NCBI GenBank assembly: GCA_944739405.2
Contig: OX123183.2
Location: 93,014,729 to 93,078,728 of the forward strand
DNA length: 64,000 bases
Direction of reading: 5' to 3'
Origin: Euclidia mi
Lineage: Eukaryota; Arthropoda; Insecta; Lepidoptera; Erebidae
Under the pieces are notes generated by a model. It saw only the letters and a list, made by a program, of their open reading frames with translations, did not search any database and was not told the origin of the DNA. Every line of letters begins with the position of its first letter. Position 1 is the stretch's first letter. This document shows positions 1-11,521 of this stretch, in pieces. The position numbers were made by a program, and so were the translations under genes.

Positions 1-250
1 TTAAATAAACATATTTTACAGATTTAACACTATTCTGTAATATTATCTGGTTAGACTTAGTAATGGACTCCGAGCTCCATGGCGAAAATACTGAAAGTCT
101 TGGCTGTATAGTGGCGATTACTCAGGCCATGACAATATTAAGGTCAGCGATTAATATTCACTAGCCTATTCTCATTTTCGTCACTGGTTTTCTGTAGGTA
201 TTTGTCTATCTTGAGAGATTTAAATTACAGGCAGTACTGAATTAAAAATA

Positions 251-309
251 CAACAAGTAAACTCCAAAAGTCGGGAACCCTTTTCACGACTTTTGGGGTT
301 AACTTGTTG
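251..309. repeat. Near-perfect hairpin, 23-bp arms
   Basis: The arms at 251-273 and 287-309 are reverse complements with two mismatches, separated by a 13-nt loop. No coding sequence overlaps. It is one of several short-loop palindromes in the window. Confidence 0.7.
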
Positions 310-495
310 GAGCAGGCCTAAGTGGAAATGGAGCTAGAAAGAAAGACTCATGGCGCAATATACTTCTAGAATGGAAGGCATGGAGAAAGAAAACAACAAG
401 GGAACGACTCCAAACGAGATGGAAAGACGGTACAAACTGCACAGGATAGAATGAGATGGAGAAGGTTGAAGGAGGCCAACCTTCTACTTATATAA
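300..495 (+). pseudogene. RTE-type LINE 3' coding remnant
   Basis: Pieces of the C-terminal tail common to insect RTE-like reverse transcriptases can be read in shifted frames: an RWKDG block near 415-432 and a QDRMRWRRLKEA block near 442-478. The usual family order is a TRW-DD block, then a W-A-DR block, then a W--LEEA block. At least one frameshift separates the two pieces. It is a short, old, 5'-truncated copy. The assignment rests on these short motifs only. Confidence 0.5.
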
Positions 496-779
496 CTTCA
501 CGTAGTCGACAATGGCTGAAAGAGAAACTGATATTTTACCACATTGTTATTCTGTTAGAAAAAGGCAAAAAAGTGTCATAAAATCTTTTATACCAACGCT
601 TATAGATATTTTAAATATCAAAAGACTTCGATATAAAATTAATTGCCTAACACAGTTTATATCTGTATAATGACAGATGAAGAATGCAAAAGCCCATAGT
701 TTAGTTTCAGGGACCTATGCTCCAAGCGTTTGATAACATCGATCGAACCTTGGTTATATGGCGTGAGGTAAGTAGTGTA

Positions 780-1000
780 TTGTGGCCCCAAAATAACAGT
801 TTTAAACTGAAGGGAGAGGAATATAAATCGATCATCAGACCTGTTCTGAGGATCTCGAGTGGCGCCCACGTACCGAGGTAGACGCAGATCTGGTTAAGAT
901 CGCGGGAAGCGGTTGGATGTGGGCGGCTCAAATCGGTCTGTGTGGAGAACCTTGGGGGAGGCCTATGTCCAGCAGTGGACGTCTCTAGGAAGACATGATA
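780..1000 (+). pseudogene. RTE-type LINE 3' end (LGEAYVQQWT type)
   Basis: Reading with one frameshift near 925 gives AGSGWMWAAQ followed by RSVWRTLGEAYVQQWTS, the terminal motif of a common lepidopteran RTE LINE. The end GCCTATGTCCAGCAGTGGAC resembles the GCCCAGCAGTGG tail of SINE-A and SINE-C here. It is a 5'-truncated fragment of roughly 200 bp. A more decayed relative lies near 29940-30050. Confidence 0.6.
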
Positions 1001-1009
1001 GACCTGTTC

Positions 1010-1269
1010 TGTTGTAACATGTCAGTGAGATGTGGCCTATGCTTGAACGACACAAGCAGATTCTGCCTGTCACGGAGAGAAATATGTCGTGCTGGGCGTG
1101 CGGAGTCGTTAGGAACTCTCGCATCTTCCATGTCCATGACATAGTGGATAAACGACAAAGGCATGTTACGTGGAAAACAAATGTCTTGCCATGCTGACTC
1201 CATCGGGCATCCTTGTAAACGGGGAATGTTCCTATGAAGTGGCTTCACCTCGTAAATAATAATATGCAT
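1010..1269 (-). other. Unrecognised open frame on the minus strand
   Basis: A minus-strand frame of about 85 codons begins at an ATG ending at 1269 and has protein-like composition (for example MESAWQDICF and ARHISLRDRQN). It runs into the RTE fragment at its 3' side. I do not recognise a family. It could be an exon fragment, part of an uncharacterised repeat, or chance. No splice sites were established. Confidence 0.15.
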
Positions 1270-1386
1270 GCCAATCGACTTATCACCAGCGATGTCGAAA
1301 CCGTGCCAAGTGGAGGTGTTATATTAGAAAAATGGTCTCCACGCTCCCAAGCGAACGTCGTGGATTGCACTTGAGCGAGCTTTAAG

Positions 1387-1695
1387 CACCGATAGCCGAG
1401 TGGAGAGACCGACGGACTGCTACGCAGAGGGTCTCGGGCACGTAACCGCGGCACGCACCAATGACTTTTCGAAGTTAAGTGCGTATTAAATTGGTAATTA
1501 TCGCTTACTTATCGGTGAAGGAAAAACATCATGAGGAAACCTGCATGTCTGAAAGTTCCCCATAATGTTCACGAAAGACATGTGAAGTCTGCCAACCCGC
1601 ACTTGGCCAGCGTGGTAAACTATGGCGTTACCCTTCTCATAGTGATATGAGGCCCGTGCCCAGCAGTGGGACAGTATAAAGGGCTGATGATGAGC
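1387..1695 (+). mobile_element. SINE-A copy 1 (tRNA-headed)
   Basis: The head carries an A-box-like GATAGCCGAGTGGAGAG; the B-box region near 1430-1450 is damaged. The body matches the other two full copies (4630 and 29097), including ATGACTTTTCGAAGTTAAGT and GAGGAAACCTGCATGTCTG. The tail CCCAGCAGTGGGACAGTATA followed by GCTGATGATGA resembles RTE LINE 3' ends. The length of about 310 bp agrees with the other copies. Transcription would be by RNA polymerase III from the internal promoter, known for this class. Confidence 0.85.
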
Positions 1696-1930
1696 TCTAG
1701 GATGATAATAATGCTTAAGACGGTTTATGATTTATCTTTGGGCCCATCACCCATAATTTGTTTTTATTACAGTTAGTATCCGCAAGCGACTCACCTGATG
1801 GTAGGTTAGTAGTACATTTATATGACGTCAAGGGTATACACAACGATACCATGCAATAATAGCTTCCTTTTGAGATATTTGAAGTAGGATATTTTTTCAT
1901 CTTCAAACGTTGTTTACTGAAAACGTACCA

Positions 1931-2140
1931 TCTGCATATATAAAATTTTTGCTTTACTGACTGACTGACCGACAAGGCACAGCCGGAACTACTGGGTGCA
2001 AGAAAGTAAATTTATGTACCCTGGGGACCGTAGGGGTGCACTAAGAATGGATTTTCCGAAATTCTCATGGGATTGGGCAAAAACAGTTAAGTACTTTATT
2101 TTCAATAAAATGTATGAGCGTAGCTGCGGACATCCTCTAG
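1931..2140 (+). mobile_element. Helitron (Lep1-like), non-autonomous
   Basis: Starts TCTGCATATATAAAATTTTT after an A and ends CATCCTCTAG before a T, the A|TC...CTAG|T signature of Helitrons, which integrate between A and T without a target duplication. The TTACTGACTGACTGAC motif near the start and the GGGGACCGTAGGGGTGCACTA block match the copy at 41577-41786. No coding capacity is present. Confidence 0.75.
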
Positions 2141-2146
2141 TGTTAG

Positions 2147-3299
2147 GTAGATGACAATGTTTAACGTTGCATTGCATAAACTCTACCGCGGCTTCGAGTA
2201 GTAAAAACATTATTCCTAGTAGGTAACGAAAGTAAACGTCTAGCGCTATGCCAGTTAAACTTATCATGATTTTCTTAACGTCAACACGTTTGCATCCGGA
2301 ACTGCCGGATTAAAATCACAGACAGACAGAATTTAAAGTCAGAGAGAATATTAGCTTTTATACATGGCAACTTCCCGCACGATTTAAAGCAGTGTCAGTA
2401 CACTCAAGAGTATAAATTCCTCATAACGACTGTCACAGATTTTACGGAGCAAGCCAAAATTAACAAAAAAGTCAAAAAGTGAGTCGTGCGCGCCGTGGCC
2501 GCCACCCAACTCCCTCTACATGGCAGTCTATTGATGCCTCTTGAAGTAAAATTGTTAAAATAGTAGACAAAATAAATTATAATTAATTTATAAGACATGA
2601 TACTAAAATTTTATGTAAAGCATTTTAACTTTACCGTATAAACTAAGAAAAAATAATACAAAATTAATTGGTTGTTGTAAGCTCGACTAAAATAAATGTT
2701 AATAATTACACGCTTACGTATTAACCTATATAAAAGCGATACACCAACAATATTATGCCAACACGCAGTGAAGAAAAGAAAAGGGGAATGAAAAAAATCA
2801 ACTAGGGCAAATAATATCGCGGCGAAATGGTATCGTGACAAACATCCATGCTTCAAACGCCTTCACTAAATCAACGGCCAATGAAATCCAATTACTAACA
2901 CAAAAAACTATTAGTTTCCTGCAACATACTCTTGTATGTAATGTGTTGTTATAAATCACACACTTGTGTGATAATTCTTCTTAGACATTTTAGTAGGACC
3001 GCAACATTGTTCGTTTGGCAATGATTATGTTGGTATTAATTATAGAACAACAATGGAAATCAAACATTTATAAAACTAACCTTCCACTATGTTTGTAATG
3101 GCATAATTCGAAAATACATTCATCATCAGATGAAAAAAAAAAATTAAAGCTAGGTATCAACCTAGCTTTATATTTTGACCCAACTTTGCATTTCAATGGA
3201 TGGTGACTTTTATTTAAAGTAAAATGGAGACTGTGAGTTTGTTTATTCATTTTTTAGTTAGGTATATCCGTTTTATTTAAATCATATCAGCCAGAAATT
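2147..3299. other. No gene recognised
   Basis: AT-rich sequence with only short chance frames. A small hairpin occurs near 3147-3174 (TAAAGCTAGG paired with CCTAGCTTTA). Nothing else can be supported. Confidence 0.5.
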
Positions 3300-3308
3300 A
3301 ACCTAAGC

Positions 3309-3559
3309 AATTGTTTGTGTGGTGTCCGTGTGGTGACGGATTAAGAATACGGATTGTCACCACCCCATATCATCCCATGGGTGTCGTAAGAACCGGCAGA
3401 GGGAGCATATTATGCAGAGAACAGCACTGTAAGAGAAGGAAAACTTGATACAAACCCTATACCAACCCGTTTGGCCAGCGTGGTATAGTAGGCCAATTCC
3501 TCCTTTCAAAGGAGAGGCCTAGTCCAGCAGTGGACTGTTAAAGGCTGATGATGATGATG
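3309..3559 (+). mobile_element. SINE-C copy 1 with target duplication
   Basis: Flanked by the 9-bp duplication AACCTAAGC at 3300-3308 and 3560-3568. The head reads CGTGTGGTGACGGATTAAGA and is unlike the tRNA heads of SINE-A and SINE-B. The tail GGCCTAGTCCAGCAGTGGAC then AAAGGCTGATGATGATGATG is RTE-like. The same unit occurs on the minus strand at 50298-50535 and, truncated, at 43771-43850. Confidence 0.85.
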
Positions 3560-3743
3560 AACCTAAGCCATAATGGTAATATTGGTAATAAATTTTGGTA
3601 CTTAAAACTCTGCCGTTATCACCATTCTAGCGCAGTCCTGGTTGCGACACAAGACCTGCACCTTGGAGTTCAGGGTTCGCTTTTCTGCTAAAATGCCACC
3701 GCACATACTTACAACACTGCGTGCGCTGCATTTCACATGTAAA

Positions 3744-3951
3744 CTAGAGGATGCCCGCTGTTACACCCGCGTTACTTAAGGCTACTGCACCGCTCCCGTC
3801 CCTTATAGCGCGATGTTATATAGCATATAGCCTTCCTCGATAAATGGGCTATCTAACACTGAAATAATTTTTCAAATCGGACCAGTATTTCCTGAGATTA
3901 GCGCGTTCAACCAAACAAACAAACTCTTTATTTTTATATATTAGTAATAGA
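3744..3951 (-). mobile_element. Helitron (Lep1-like), minus strand
   Basis: Read on the minus strand it begins TCTATTACTAATATATAAAA after an A at position 3952 and ends GGGCATCCTCTAG before a T, fitting Helitron ends. The GTTTGTTTGTTTGG stretch near its 5' end is typical of these lepidopteran repeats. It carries no open frame. Confidence 0.7.
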
Positions 3952-4629
3952 TGAGCCCGAGGTTATACCGATTAAAATATCAGCTGTTATAATATTATCG
4001 AAATGAGTTAGGTAATACCCGTTTTGATAAATACTGTAAAGTACGAAATAGAGTCGATCATGCATTTTGGTACTTATACAATTTAGATTGACACAATAAC
4101 ACCAACACTTTTTCTTGCAATATACAACCCCTATTACCCCTACCAACTACCAACCCCTATACTCCATCTATTTCCGACTTTGCTGACTGAAATGCCAGAT
4201 TATTTAAAGCCCGAATCGAAATCGCACGTTCTCTATATTCGTATTTGAATCGGTTCACCCACAAGCCAGCGGTTCGCGATCCGAGAAAAGAACTTGCAAA
4301 CGATGAAACCTAGTAAGAATAGAATAGATAATGCTCTACTATACACCATACACAGTAATTTTACAGACACAAGAGAGTAAGTACTTGGTTCATACAGTAA
4401 CTTAATTCCAGCTGCAATTAGAGATTTATCTGTCTGACGGACACGTTTTTCACGCCGATGTTCCTTCACTCTTTAACAAAAAAAAAATGAATATAGTCGG
4501 GTGCCAAATTTAAATTCTTTTCTTAGCTTTGTCTCTGACACACAACTTACAAGTATCTCGCATAAGCACACCAAGAACCAAAATATGACCACAGACATAT
4601 TTTCCATGACCTAAAGGATTAAAAAAAGC

Positions 4630-4931
4630 AGCGATAGTCCAGTGGAGAGACCGACAGTCTACTACGCAGAGGGTCCGGGTTCGAATCCTCGGCACGCACC
4701 AATGACTTTTCGGAGTTATGTGCGTATTAAATTGTTAATTATCGCATTCTAAACGGTAAAGGAAAACATCGTGAGGAAACCTGCATGTCTGAGAGTTCTC
4801 TCTAATGTTCTCGAAAGACATGTGAAGTCTGGCCACCCGCAGTAGGCCAGCGTAGTGGACTATGGCCTTGCCCTTCTCACAGTGAGAAGAGGCCCGTGCC
4901 CAGCAGTGGGACAGCAGTGGATGATGATGAA
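4630..4931 (+). mobile_element. SINE-A copy 2 (best-preserved head)
   Basis: The head GCGATAGTCCAGTGGAGAG is followed by a clean B-box, GGTTCGAATCC at 4679-4689. The body and the CCCAGCAGTGGGACAGCAG / GATGATGATG tail match the other SINE-A copies. It is the most complete copy of the pol III promoter in the window. Confidence 0.88.
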
Positions 4932-5698
4932 ACGATTCTATCGCCGGCGAAATATTAAGGAAGCGTACCCATACAACTAATTGGATTGTCTATTTAAATG
5001 TTACTTTGTATTTGCTAAACTATCGTAAAGAAAAGTATGTAAAGCATCATAATGTATATTGACTACATAAACGCTAACACAATGCACTACAGATATAGTA
5101 CTTATGAAAAACTACAGTAATATAATAAAATTATTGAATTTCGCAATTTAATATTGGCTCGCCCGCTCACCGTTGGCCATAATTACTAATGCGGCTCCAA
5201 TTCATCATTCTTTATTACAAGCACAAAATTCCATGTAAATTTCATGCACGCCCGATATACCCAGCGAATGAGTTTCGATATATCGCAGAAATCTCCATTT
5301 TTTCGTATTTTTATTGCACTGTAACAGGCATTTTAATGACATTGAATTTTACACTTAGTAATAACAAAATCGTTTGGACGATTACCTTAAATGGACTAAC
5401 GTTATCCACTTAAGGCTTTAAAGCTGGTAGGAGACTGGTTGGTCAAGATATATCAGATATGATCAAATGTTTCACGGCACACACCGGTCCTAAGAAAGAG
5501 GGTGGGTTTATGTGAACAATTTTTGTCGCGTTGTGGTGTTTTCTTGAAAGCTTCTCCGTGCGAGAAGCTTCTCACACGTCCTTCATCTTTTAGTTCTGAG
5601 ATTAGCTATTTCCTTTTTGGAGTGATTTACTTTGATTAGAGTAAAGATACTATAAAACTATACAGTATGTTATTTAAAAGTAAAACGAAAAAAAAAAC
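4932..5698. other. No gene recognised
   Basis: AT-rich sequence. A 74-codon plus-strand frame at 5189-5413 has no recognisable motif. A short hairpin, AAGCTTCTCCGTGCGAGAAGCTT, can be drawn near 5548-5570. Confidence 0.4.
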
Positions 5699-5858
5699 AA
5701 GACAGGTTAGAAGTATATGAACAGAAGAGCATGCATGAGGAATCTAATGGCAGTGAATGAAGCAAGGGAGATATATCAGGATCGTTGCAAATGGCGTTCC
5801 GTCGTGTCTGCCTACCCCTCCGGGAAACAGGCGTTAGTCTATGTATGTATGTATGTAC
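5699..5858 (+). mobile_element. RTE LINE 3' end, 5'-truncated
   Basis: Encodes the last codons of an RTE-like ORF, with RNLMAVNEAR and a terminal AYPSGKQA-like block, damaged by frameshifts. The 3' end CTACCCCTCCGGGAAACAGG then TATGTATGTATGTA is the tail also found on the longer RTE at 13103-14255, and it closely resembles the SINE-B tail. Confidence 0.75.
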
Positions 5859-6553
5859 GTTATATTGGAAGGTGGTTGTGTTAAGTGTAGTATACTTAAT
5901 GGTATAAATCGGATGCGTTCGATTTACTGTAGTGTTTTAATGGTTGTGTCCTCATCATATTTTTTTTTTGCTGGCAACCCCAGGAAAAGTGAACATAGGC
6001 TCTTTAATTAATTTAATTCTAGTAAACAAATAACTTCACCAATTATCATAAAAATCAGTGCAAAGTGTTAAGATAAAACTAATTTCATAGCAATATCGTT
6101 TGCAACTAAACTAATCAACTTGTTAAATATCTGTGAACTAATACTTCTGCCGAACAAAGTGAACTTTAAATATAACAATTATACTGTGTAATAGTGCCCT
6201 GTGAACAATAACATAAACAAAACACAAAACGGTATATAGAACCAATACCTAACCTAATCGTGAAATAATTCCCAAAAACAGTATATAATTAGAATATAAA
6301 ATTAGTGTTGTCATAAAACTTCGTTACAATAAAAGTTTCATTTCAAAACACTGCGCCGACCAAGCGCCGACACACTGCTGCCAACATAAGTGTTCTTAAT
6401 ACGGGCGCGTTCCAGCTACCCAGGTTGCAGTTTAATGTGGGCCAAAGTAAGCAGCACAAGTGAACTGAAGCGCGTTCCAGGAACATTTCTATGCAAAATA
6501 TCTGCCGTAAAATAAAATTTTATTTTTTTCTATAATATAAAAAAAGGATAATA

Positions 6554-7768
6554 ATGGATATATGTAATGAAAATATAACAGTCCGTAAGCGTCAACGTTC
6601 GAACTCACTGACTTGCGACAATACGATACAAAATTCATTATTTGAGTCAACTACACAAAGCCTACCAAATACCTCAGTTGACGAGAGCTCAGATCAAATG
6701 CAAAGTATATTAAACCAGCTACGAGATGAGCTACAGACTGCAAATCAAGAAATAGAAAACTTAAATTATGAAAATACTACGCTTAAGAATGAGCTAAATA
6801 AATATAAAAGGCTCATAAATACCTATAAGAAAGTTGGCATAACGACTTCTTCCATACTACAGACACCGGATAATGTAAAAATGAATAGGAAACGCCTAAA
6901 TATACCAAACACCAGTACCCCTAAACTGCATTTATCGTTCAACATAGAAAAGGTGCAAGAAGCAACTAGTCTACACATGCCACCAAAACCAGCAGAATGT
7001 AACAAAGAAATAGATATCAAGAATCAGTCGTCAAATGATAATCATAACATAAGATCTCATATAAATGTAGATGTACCTGTGATGGTGCCATTGAAGAAAC
7101 GAAGAAACATATATATTATGGCAGACCACCAGGTAAAAACGGTCCAGCGTTTACTGCAACGATTAGTTGGCGAAGAATATTGCGTTACATGTGTATGGAA
7201 ACCGGGAGCACGTATGCGTGATGTGCTAGACAGCTTCAAGGGTGACATATTATCTCTAACAAAAGAAGACTTTATCGTTATAGCTGGCGGAACAAATGAT
7301 GTAAACCCCCGCGATTTCCAATATAATGTCATGAAATGGTCAGAATCCGTAGCTAATACTAACGTGATATTTACTCAAATTCCATATAATAGGTATCTAA
7401 ATATAAAAAAGCTTAATTATGAATTGAAATTTATATGTAGCAGGTTTAGCAATCTATGTTACCTAGACTTAGACTTTGAAAGGCATATACCGAGTGGTAC
7501 ATACTTTAATATCTATTTATGCAGGTCCTGGCTTAGGGAGATATTACATATAGATTATAAACTGAAATCAATCACATATAATAACACAAAAAAAAGAGGT
7601 AATCATAAAACTTTTGTAAATAATTCAACACAAACAGACCTAACATGCGTAAATAACCTAAATAATTTTAATAACAGTAATCACTCTAGCAAAGAAAGGA
7701 AGAATGATAAAACGAATCCTGAAAATGGTGCAGCTTCACCTAAAAATAATATGTTTTTTCGCATATAA
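6554..7768 (+). CDS. CR1 LINE ORF1 protein, SGNH-like domain
   Basis: An intact 404-codon frame just upstream of the LINE reverse transcriptase frame. The N-terminus is basic (RKRQR near residue 11). Residues of about 47-93 form a probable coiled coil (QLRDELQTANQEIENL), consistent with ORF1 oligomerisation. Residues of about 186-345 resemble the esterase-like (SGNH) domain of CR1-clade ORF1 proteins: the block III motif AGGTNDV is at about 244-250. The expected block I GDS is replaced by ADHQ near residues 190-193, so the catalytic serine seems to be missing and hydrolase activity is doubtful. The C-terminus is rich in Asn and Thr. In related elements ORF1 binds RNA and helps retrotransposition. 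The start ATG follows an AT-rich leader and is the first long-frame ATG. Confidence 0.8.
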   Translation: MDICNENITVRKRQRSNSLTCDNTIQNSLFESTTQSLPNTSVDESSDQMQSILNQLRDELQTANQEIENLNYENTTLKNELNKYKRLINTYKKVGITTSSILQTPDNVKMNRKRLNIPNTSTPKLHLSFNIEKVQEATSLHMPPKPAECNKEIDIKNQSSNDNHNIRSHINVDVPVMVPLKKRRNIYIMADHQVKTVQRLLQRLVGEEYCVTCVWKPGARMRDVLDSFKGDILSLTKEDFIVIAGGTNDVNPRDFQYNVMKWSESVANTNVIFTQIPYNRYLNIKKLNYELKFICSRFSNLCYLDLDFERHIPSGTYFNIYLCRSWLREILHIDYKLKSITYNNTKKRGNHKTFVNNSTQTDLTCVNNLNNFNNSNHSSKERKNDKTNPENGAASPKNNMFFRI

Positions 7769-10597
7769 AACTTTAAATGTACTCCATCAGAACATTAATG
7801 GTCTTGTGAGAAAATCAGATGAACTAGTGTTGTATTTAGACGAGTTAACGCATAACAATAAACATGTCGACTTTCTTTGTATCACGGAACACAATATGCT
7901 ACATCAGGATGCCTACTCATAGAAAATTCCAAATTATTCACTCATTGCGTTTTACTCTAGACACAATATAAATGGCGGAGTATGCATATTAGTTCATAAT
8001 AGTCAAAAGGCTAAAATATTTGATATTAAGAAACATACTGTGGCTAAAATTCTAGAAGGTAGTGCAATTGAACTTTTGGAACATAAAATAGTCATAATCG
8101 CTATTTATAGACCTCCTAACAATAAGCCCGAAAATCTCAACATTTTCTTCTGTCAACTTAACGAAATACTGCATCAAATTTGCTTAATGAATATGAGAAT
8201 TATTATGTGTGGTGACTTTAATATCAATAGATTAAAAAGGGACAAAACAGCAATAGAATTTGAACAACTGCTGGCTAGCTATAACCTTAGACTAATTATC
8301 AACGAACCTACGCGGCTATGTAGTAAAACATGTATAGACAATTTTGTTTGTAATAAAAGAGGCTCAAAATATGAACTATTAAACCTAGGACTATCCGATC
8401 ATACAGCTCAACTGTTAAGATACCCTGTCAAAAAAAGCTTTAAAATAACACACTGGTTCACACATAAAAGAGACTATAGTACTTCTAATATAAATAAATT
8501 CATTGAATGCATTCAGAAACTTTCATTTAGTGAAGTCTATAGAGCCATGATAGCGGATGATGCTTTCAATGAATTTCACCATCTGTTTAAGTTGTTCTAT
8601 GACCTATGCTTCCCGTCTACAAAAGTCAAAGTTCCTATACACAAACGCCCACAGTGGGTATCAAAAGGTATTAGAGTTTGTTCAAAGCGTAAACGTAAAA
8701 TTTTGTGGCAATACAGAAAAACACCAAACATAGCACTTAAGGACTCATATAAAGCTTATAGTAAAAGGCTAAAAAGAATCATTCAGCTAACTCAAAAATC
8801 ACAAAATAGTTACTATGTTGAAACTGCGAAAAACAAAGCGAAAGCCACGTGGAAGGTCATAAATAATTATAAAGCTAATACAGACCTACAAAAAATTGAT
8901 AGAATTATTTTGAACAATGTAGCCATCACTGACTCACTTAGAATAGCTAATGAATTCAATATTTTTTTTGCAACCAAAGTGCAAAGCACACAACCTGTTG
9001 GTAGGAACCCCCAGATTACGTACAATAATCCAAACTCATTTTTTATGAATCCATGTCCAAAAGAAATACTTGAAATAATAAAATCATTGAAAGATACTGC
9101 TAGTACAGGATACGATGGAATATGTACTAAAATCCTTAAGACAACGGCAGATATAATTACGCCAGTACTATGTTTGTACATAATTAATAAATGCATTGAG
9201 GATGGGGTCTTTCCATCTAAGCTAAAAACATCCATTGTGGTGCCAATATTTAAAAAACAGGATAGACACAATATGAATGACTATAGACCGATATCTTTAA
9301 TACCTACATTATCTAAAGTGTTTGAAAAGTTTATATACAAAAACTTATACCAATATTTGGAAAAAAATAAAATACTAGCTGAGAAACAAACGGGCTTCAG
9401 GCAAAATAAATCTATAAACAACGCTTTATGCACTTTCCTAGAAACGGTGGTGAGAAATATAGATAGGAAAAAGTTAGTCACAGCTCTTTACATGGATATG
9501 ACAAAAGCCTTTGACTGCGTTAGTCATAAAATCCTGATAAATAAACTTGAAGCGTATGGAATACGAGGTAATGCCTTGAATATGATAAAATTGTACTTGA
9601 GTGATAGGGAACAACAAACGGCAATATCAACTATTTCGCAATCGTCAAAAATCGAACACAAGCAACTCTCAGACCCAATAAAAATATGTAGAGGTGTACC
9701 ACAGGGGAGTATTTTGGGCCCCCTGCTGTTTAATATGTATATTAACGATCTCCCTAAATGTGTCAAATGTCCTATGATTCTATACGCTGACGATAGTACT
9801 GCGATTTTTATAGCTGCAGACCTAAACACTTACGAAGATGAAATAAATTCTACTTTAGAATGCATAGTTGACTGGCTATCTGCAAATGATCTTAAAATAA
9901 TTTTACTAAAACACATATAATGACATTTACAAATAAACTTTCTAAATTAAATACATTAAATATTAAATATAAACAGACTGACATAGAAAAAATAAATACA
10001 ACAAAATTTCTAGGGCTATACATTGATTCAAATATGACCTGGAAAACACACATTGAACATGTATGTACAAAACTAAGCCGGTATTCGTATGCTCTGTATA
10101 TGCTTCGCAAGGTAGTTAATCAGAATGTGCTTCTCTCAGCATATCATGCTTATGTTGGGTCGATACTTAGATATGGCTTAATGTTTTGGGGCAATGCCAC
10201 TGATAAAGAAAGTGTCTTTAAGGCACAAAAGAGATGTATCCGGGCCATGTGTGCATTAAAACCCACAGATACTTGCAAACAACATTTTATAGATTTAAGA
10301 ATTTTGACATTACCATCTTTATATATATATGAAGTTGTACTAGATATTAAAGCTAACACTCACAAATATGAAACTCTAAAAAGTGCTCGACATGTAGATA
10401 GACTTCGTACGATTAGTCATAGAACAGCACTGTTCGACAAGAGTGTTTTTTGTATGGCCCCTAGAATATATAATAGATTACCTAAAGATGTGAAAGACGC
10501 AAAAAAATTTATTACTTTTAAAAATAAACTAAAGAATTTGTTAATTAATAAAGCATACTACTCCGTAAACGATTATCTCAATGATGTTTATAATTAA
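7704..10597 (+). pseudogene. CR1 LINE ORF2: endonuclease + reverse transcriptase, disabled
   Basis: The frame opens inside the end of ORF1 (ATG at 7704). An APE-type endonuclease domain is visible: HQNINGL near 7785, CGDFNIN near 8210 and LSDHTAQ near 8392. The reverse transcriptase follows, with YRPISLIPTLSKVFEK near 9283, MDMTKAFDC near 9493, GVPQGSILGPLLF near 9692 and the catalytic YADDS at about 9783. A C-terminal region after 9920 ends in FKNKLKNLL. Two lesions are visible: a TAG at 7920-7922 within the endonuclease domain, and a 1-bp deletion near 9898 that moves the reading to another frame (the correct frame resumes as FTKTHIMTF). Otherwise the frame is open. The enzyme would nick DNA and prime reverse transcription at the target. 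Confidence 0.9.
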
Positions 10598-11089
10598 ATT
10601 TATTTGAATCCTATGTATAAATTAAAATAATGATTATTAATAATTTGTAATATTGTAATTATTTAATGAATGAATTAATTTGACATTTTAATATACATTG
10701 AATAATTATGTTGTGAATAAATTTAAATATTAGTATATATGGATTAAATATGTTATAGAAAATATAATAACTAAACATTTGCATGCCTTGTAAGGTAGAA
10801 TATGGAATAAGAACTTTGTAATAATAAATATGTAACATCTCATGTGAACCCATATTCAGGCAAATAAATGATTTGTATTTGTATTTGTATATTCTAGTGA
10901 ACCATGACGTGGACTCATTTTAGCAGTTGCTTGGCAAATTTTAAAATACGTTTTAGGGTGTTGCATACAGTTGTGGCCTAGTCTTTTTTCCGTGAACTAT
11001 GATGTGAACCCGCATGGTTTAGAAGGCAACTGTTTAGTTAGAGGATGAGAAGCCTAATACTAAAATACAGTGATTAATCAATATCTATC

Positions 11090-11160
11090 TATAAATAGAT
11101 AAAAGAGTTTAAAATACTCTAAACTCTAGAGTTTAGAGTATTTTTAACTTTTATCTCTAT
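11090..11160. repeat. Palindrome, 17-bp perfect core
   Basis: The core arms AAAATACTCTAAACTCT (11111-11127) and their exact complement (11128-11144) abut with no loop. Imperfect pairing extends outward to about 11090 and 11160 (ATAGATAAAAG against CTTTTATCTCTAT). It lies just before a short CA/TA run at 11169-11205. Confidence 0.7.
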
Positions 11161-11412
11161 TAAATGTACACACACACACAAACATATATATATATATATA
11201 TATATCTTGTTTTAAATAGTCAAACGTGCTTGCCTTAAATTGTCTTTAAATAAAATTTGGCAGATATGATTTGCTGAGTACCTACACTCACTGATGCCAG
11301 GCAAGGCAGTGGTATGTACGTAGTTAGTAAGGTCCAAAAGTTGCCGGCCTACCCAACTTGAATTAATCAAGTATACCAAAGTAGCATATTATTGAATTAC
11401 CTTACTTTTAGT

Positions 11413-11459
11413 GACCAATACTTTTAATTGTGGGTAAGCCACAATTAAAAGTATTGGTC
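11413..11459. repeat. Perfect 21-bp hairpin inside the mariner
   Basis: The arms at 11413-11433 and 11439-11459 are exact reverse complements (begins GACCAATACTTTTAATTG) with a 5-nt loop GTAAG. It lies between the left inverted repeat and the transposase start, where mariners do not normally have such a structure. Confidence 0.8.
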
Positions 11460-11521
11460 TATTTCATTTATGTACAAAGTTATATTTTATTTTAAATCAG
11501 AGAGTCGACAGATAATTCGAA

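Larger units (their letters stand above)
5960..10890 (+). mobile_element. Near-complete CR1-type LINE
   Basis: The unit has a 5' untranslated region (start uncertain, before 6553), ORF1 (6554-7768), ORF2 (7704-10597) and a 3' region ending in an ATTTGT microsatellite at about 10868-10890, where CR1-clade elements end in short repeats rather than poly(A). ORF1 and ORF2 overlap by about 65 nt in different frames, which suggests coupled translation. Only one stop and one frameshift disable ORF2, so the insertion looks fairly young. No target duplication was found, which is common for CR1. A related 3' fragment lies at 56112-56941. Confidence 0.85.

Noticed and set aside
2404..2856. Minus-strand frames rich in Phe, Leu and Ile as membrane proteins
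   Set aside because: Composition is what AT-rich DNA gives by chance; no conserved motif.
4630..4700. tRNA gene with A- and B-box
   Set aside because: Same reason: the head of SINE-A, with the SINE body following and no 3' terminator after a mature tRNA end.
8867..9829. Minus-strand frames of 66-134 codons opposite the LINE ORF2
   Set aside because: Antisense shadows of the reverse transcriptase; no motifs.
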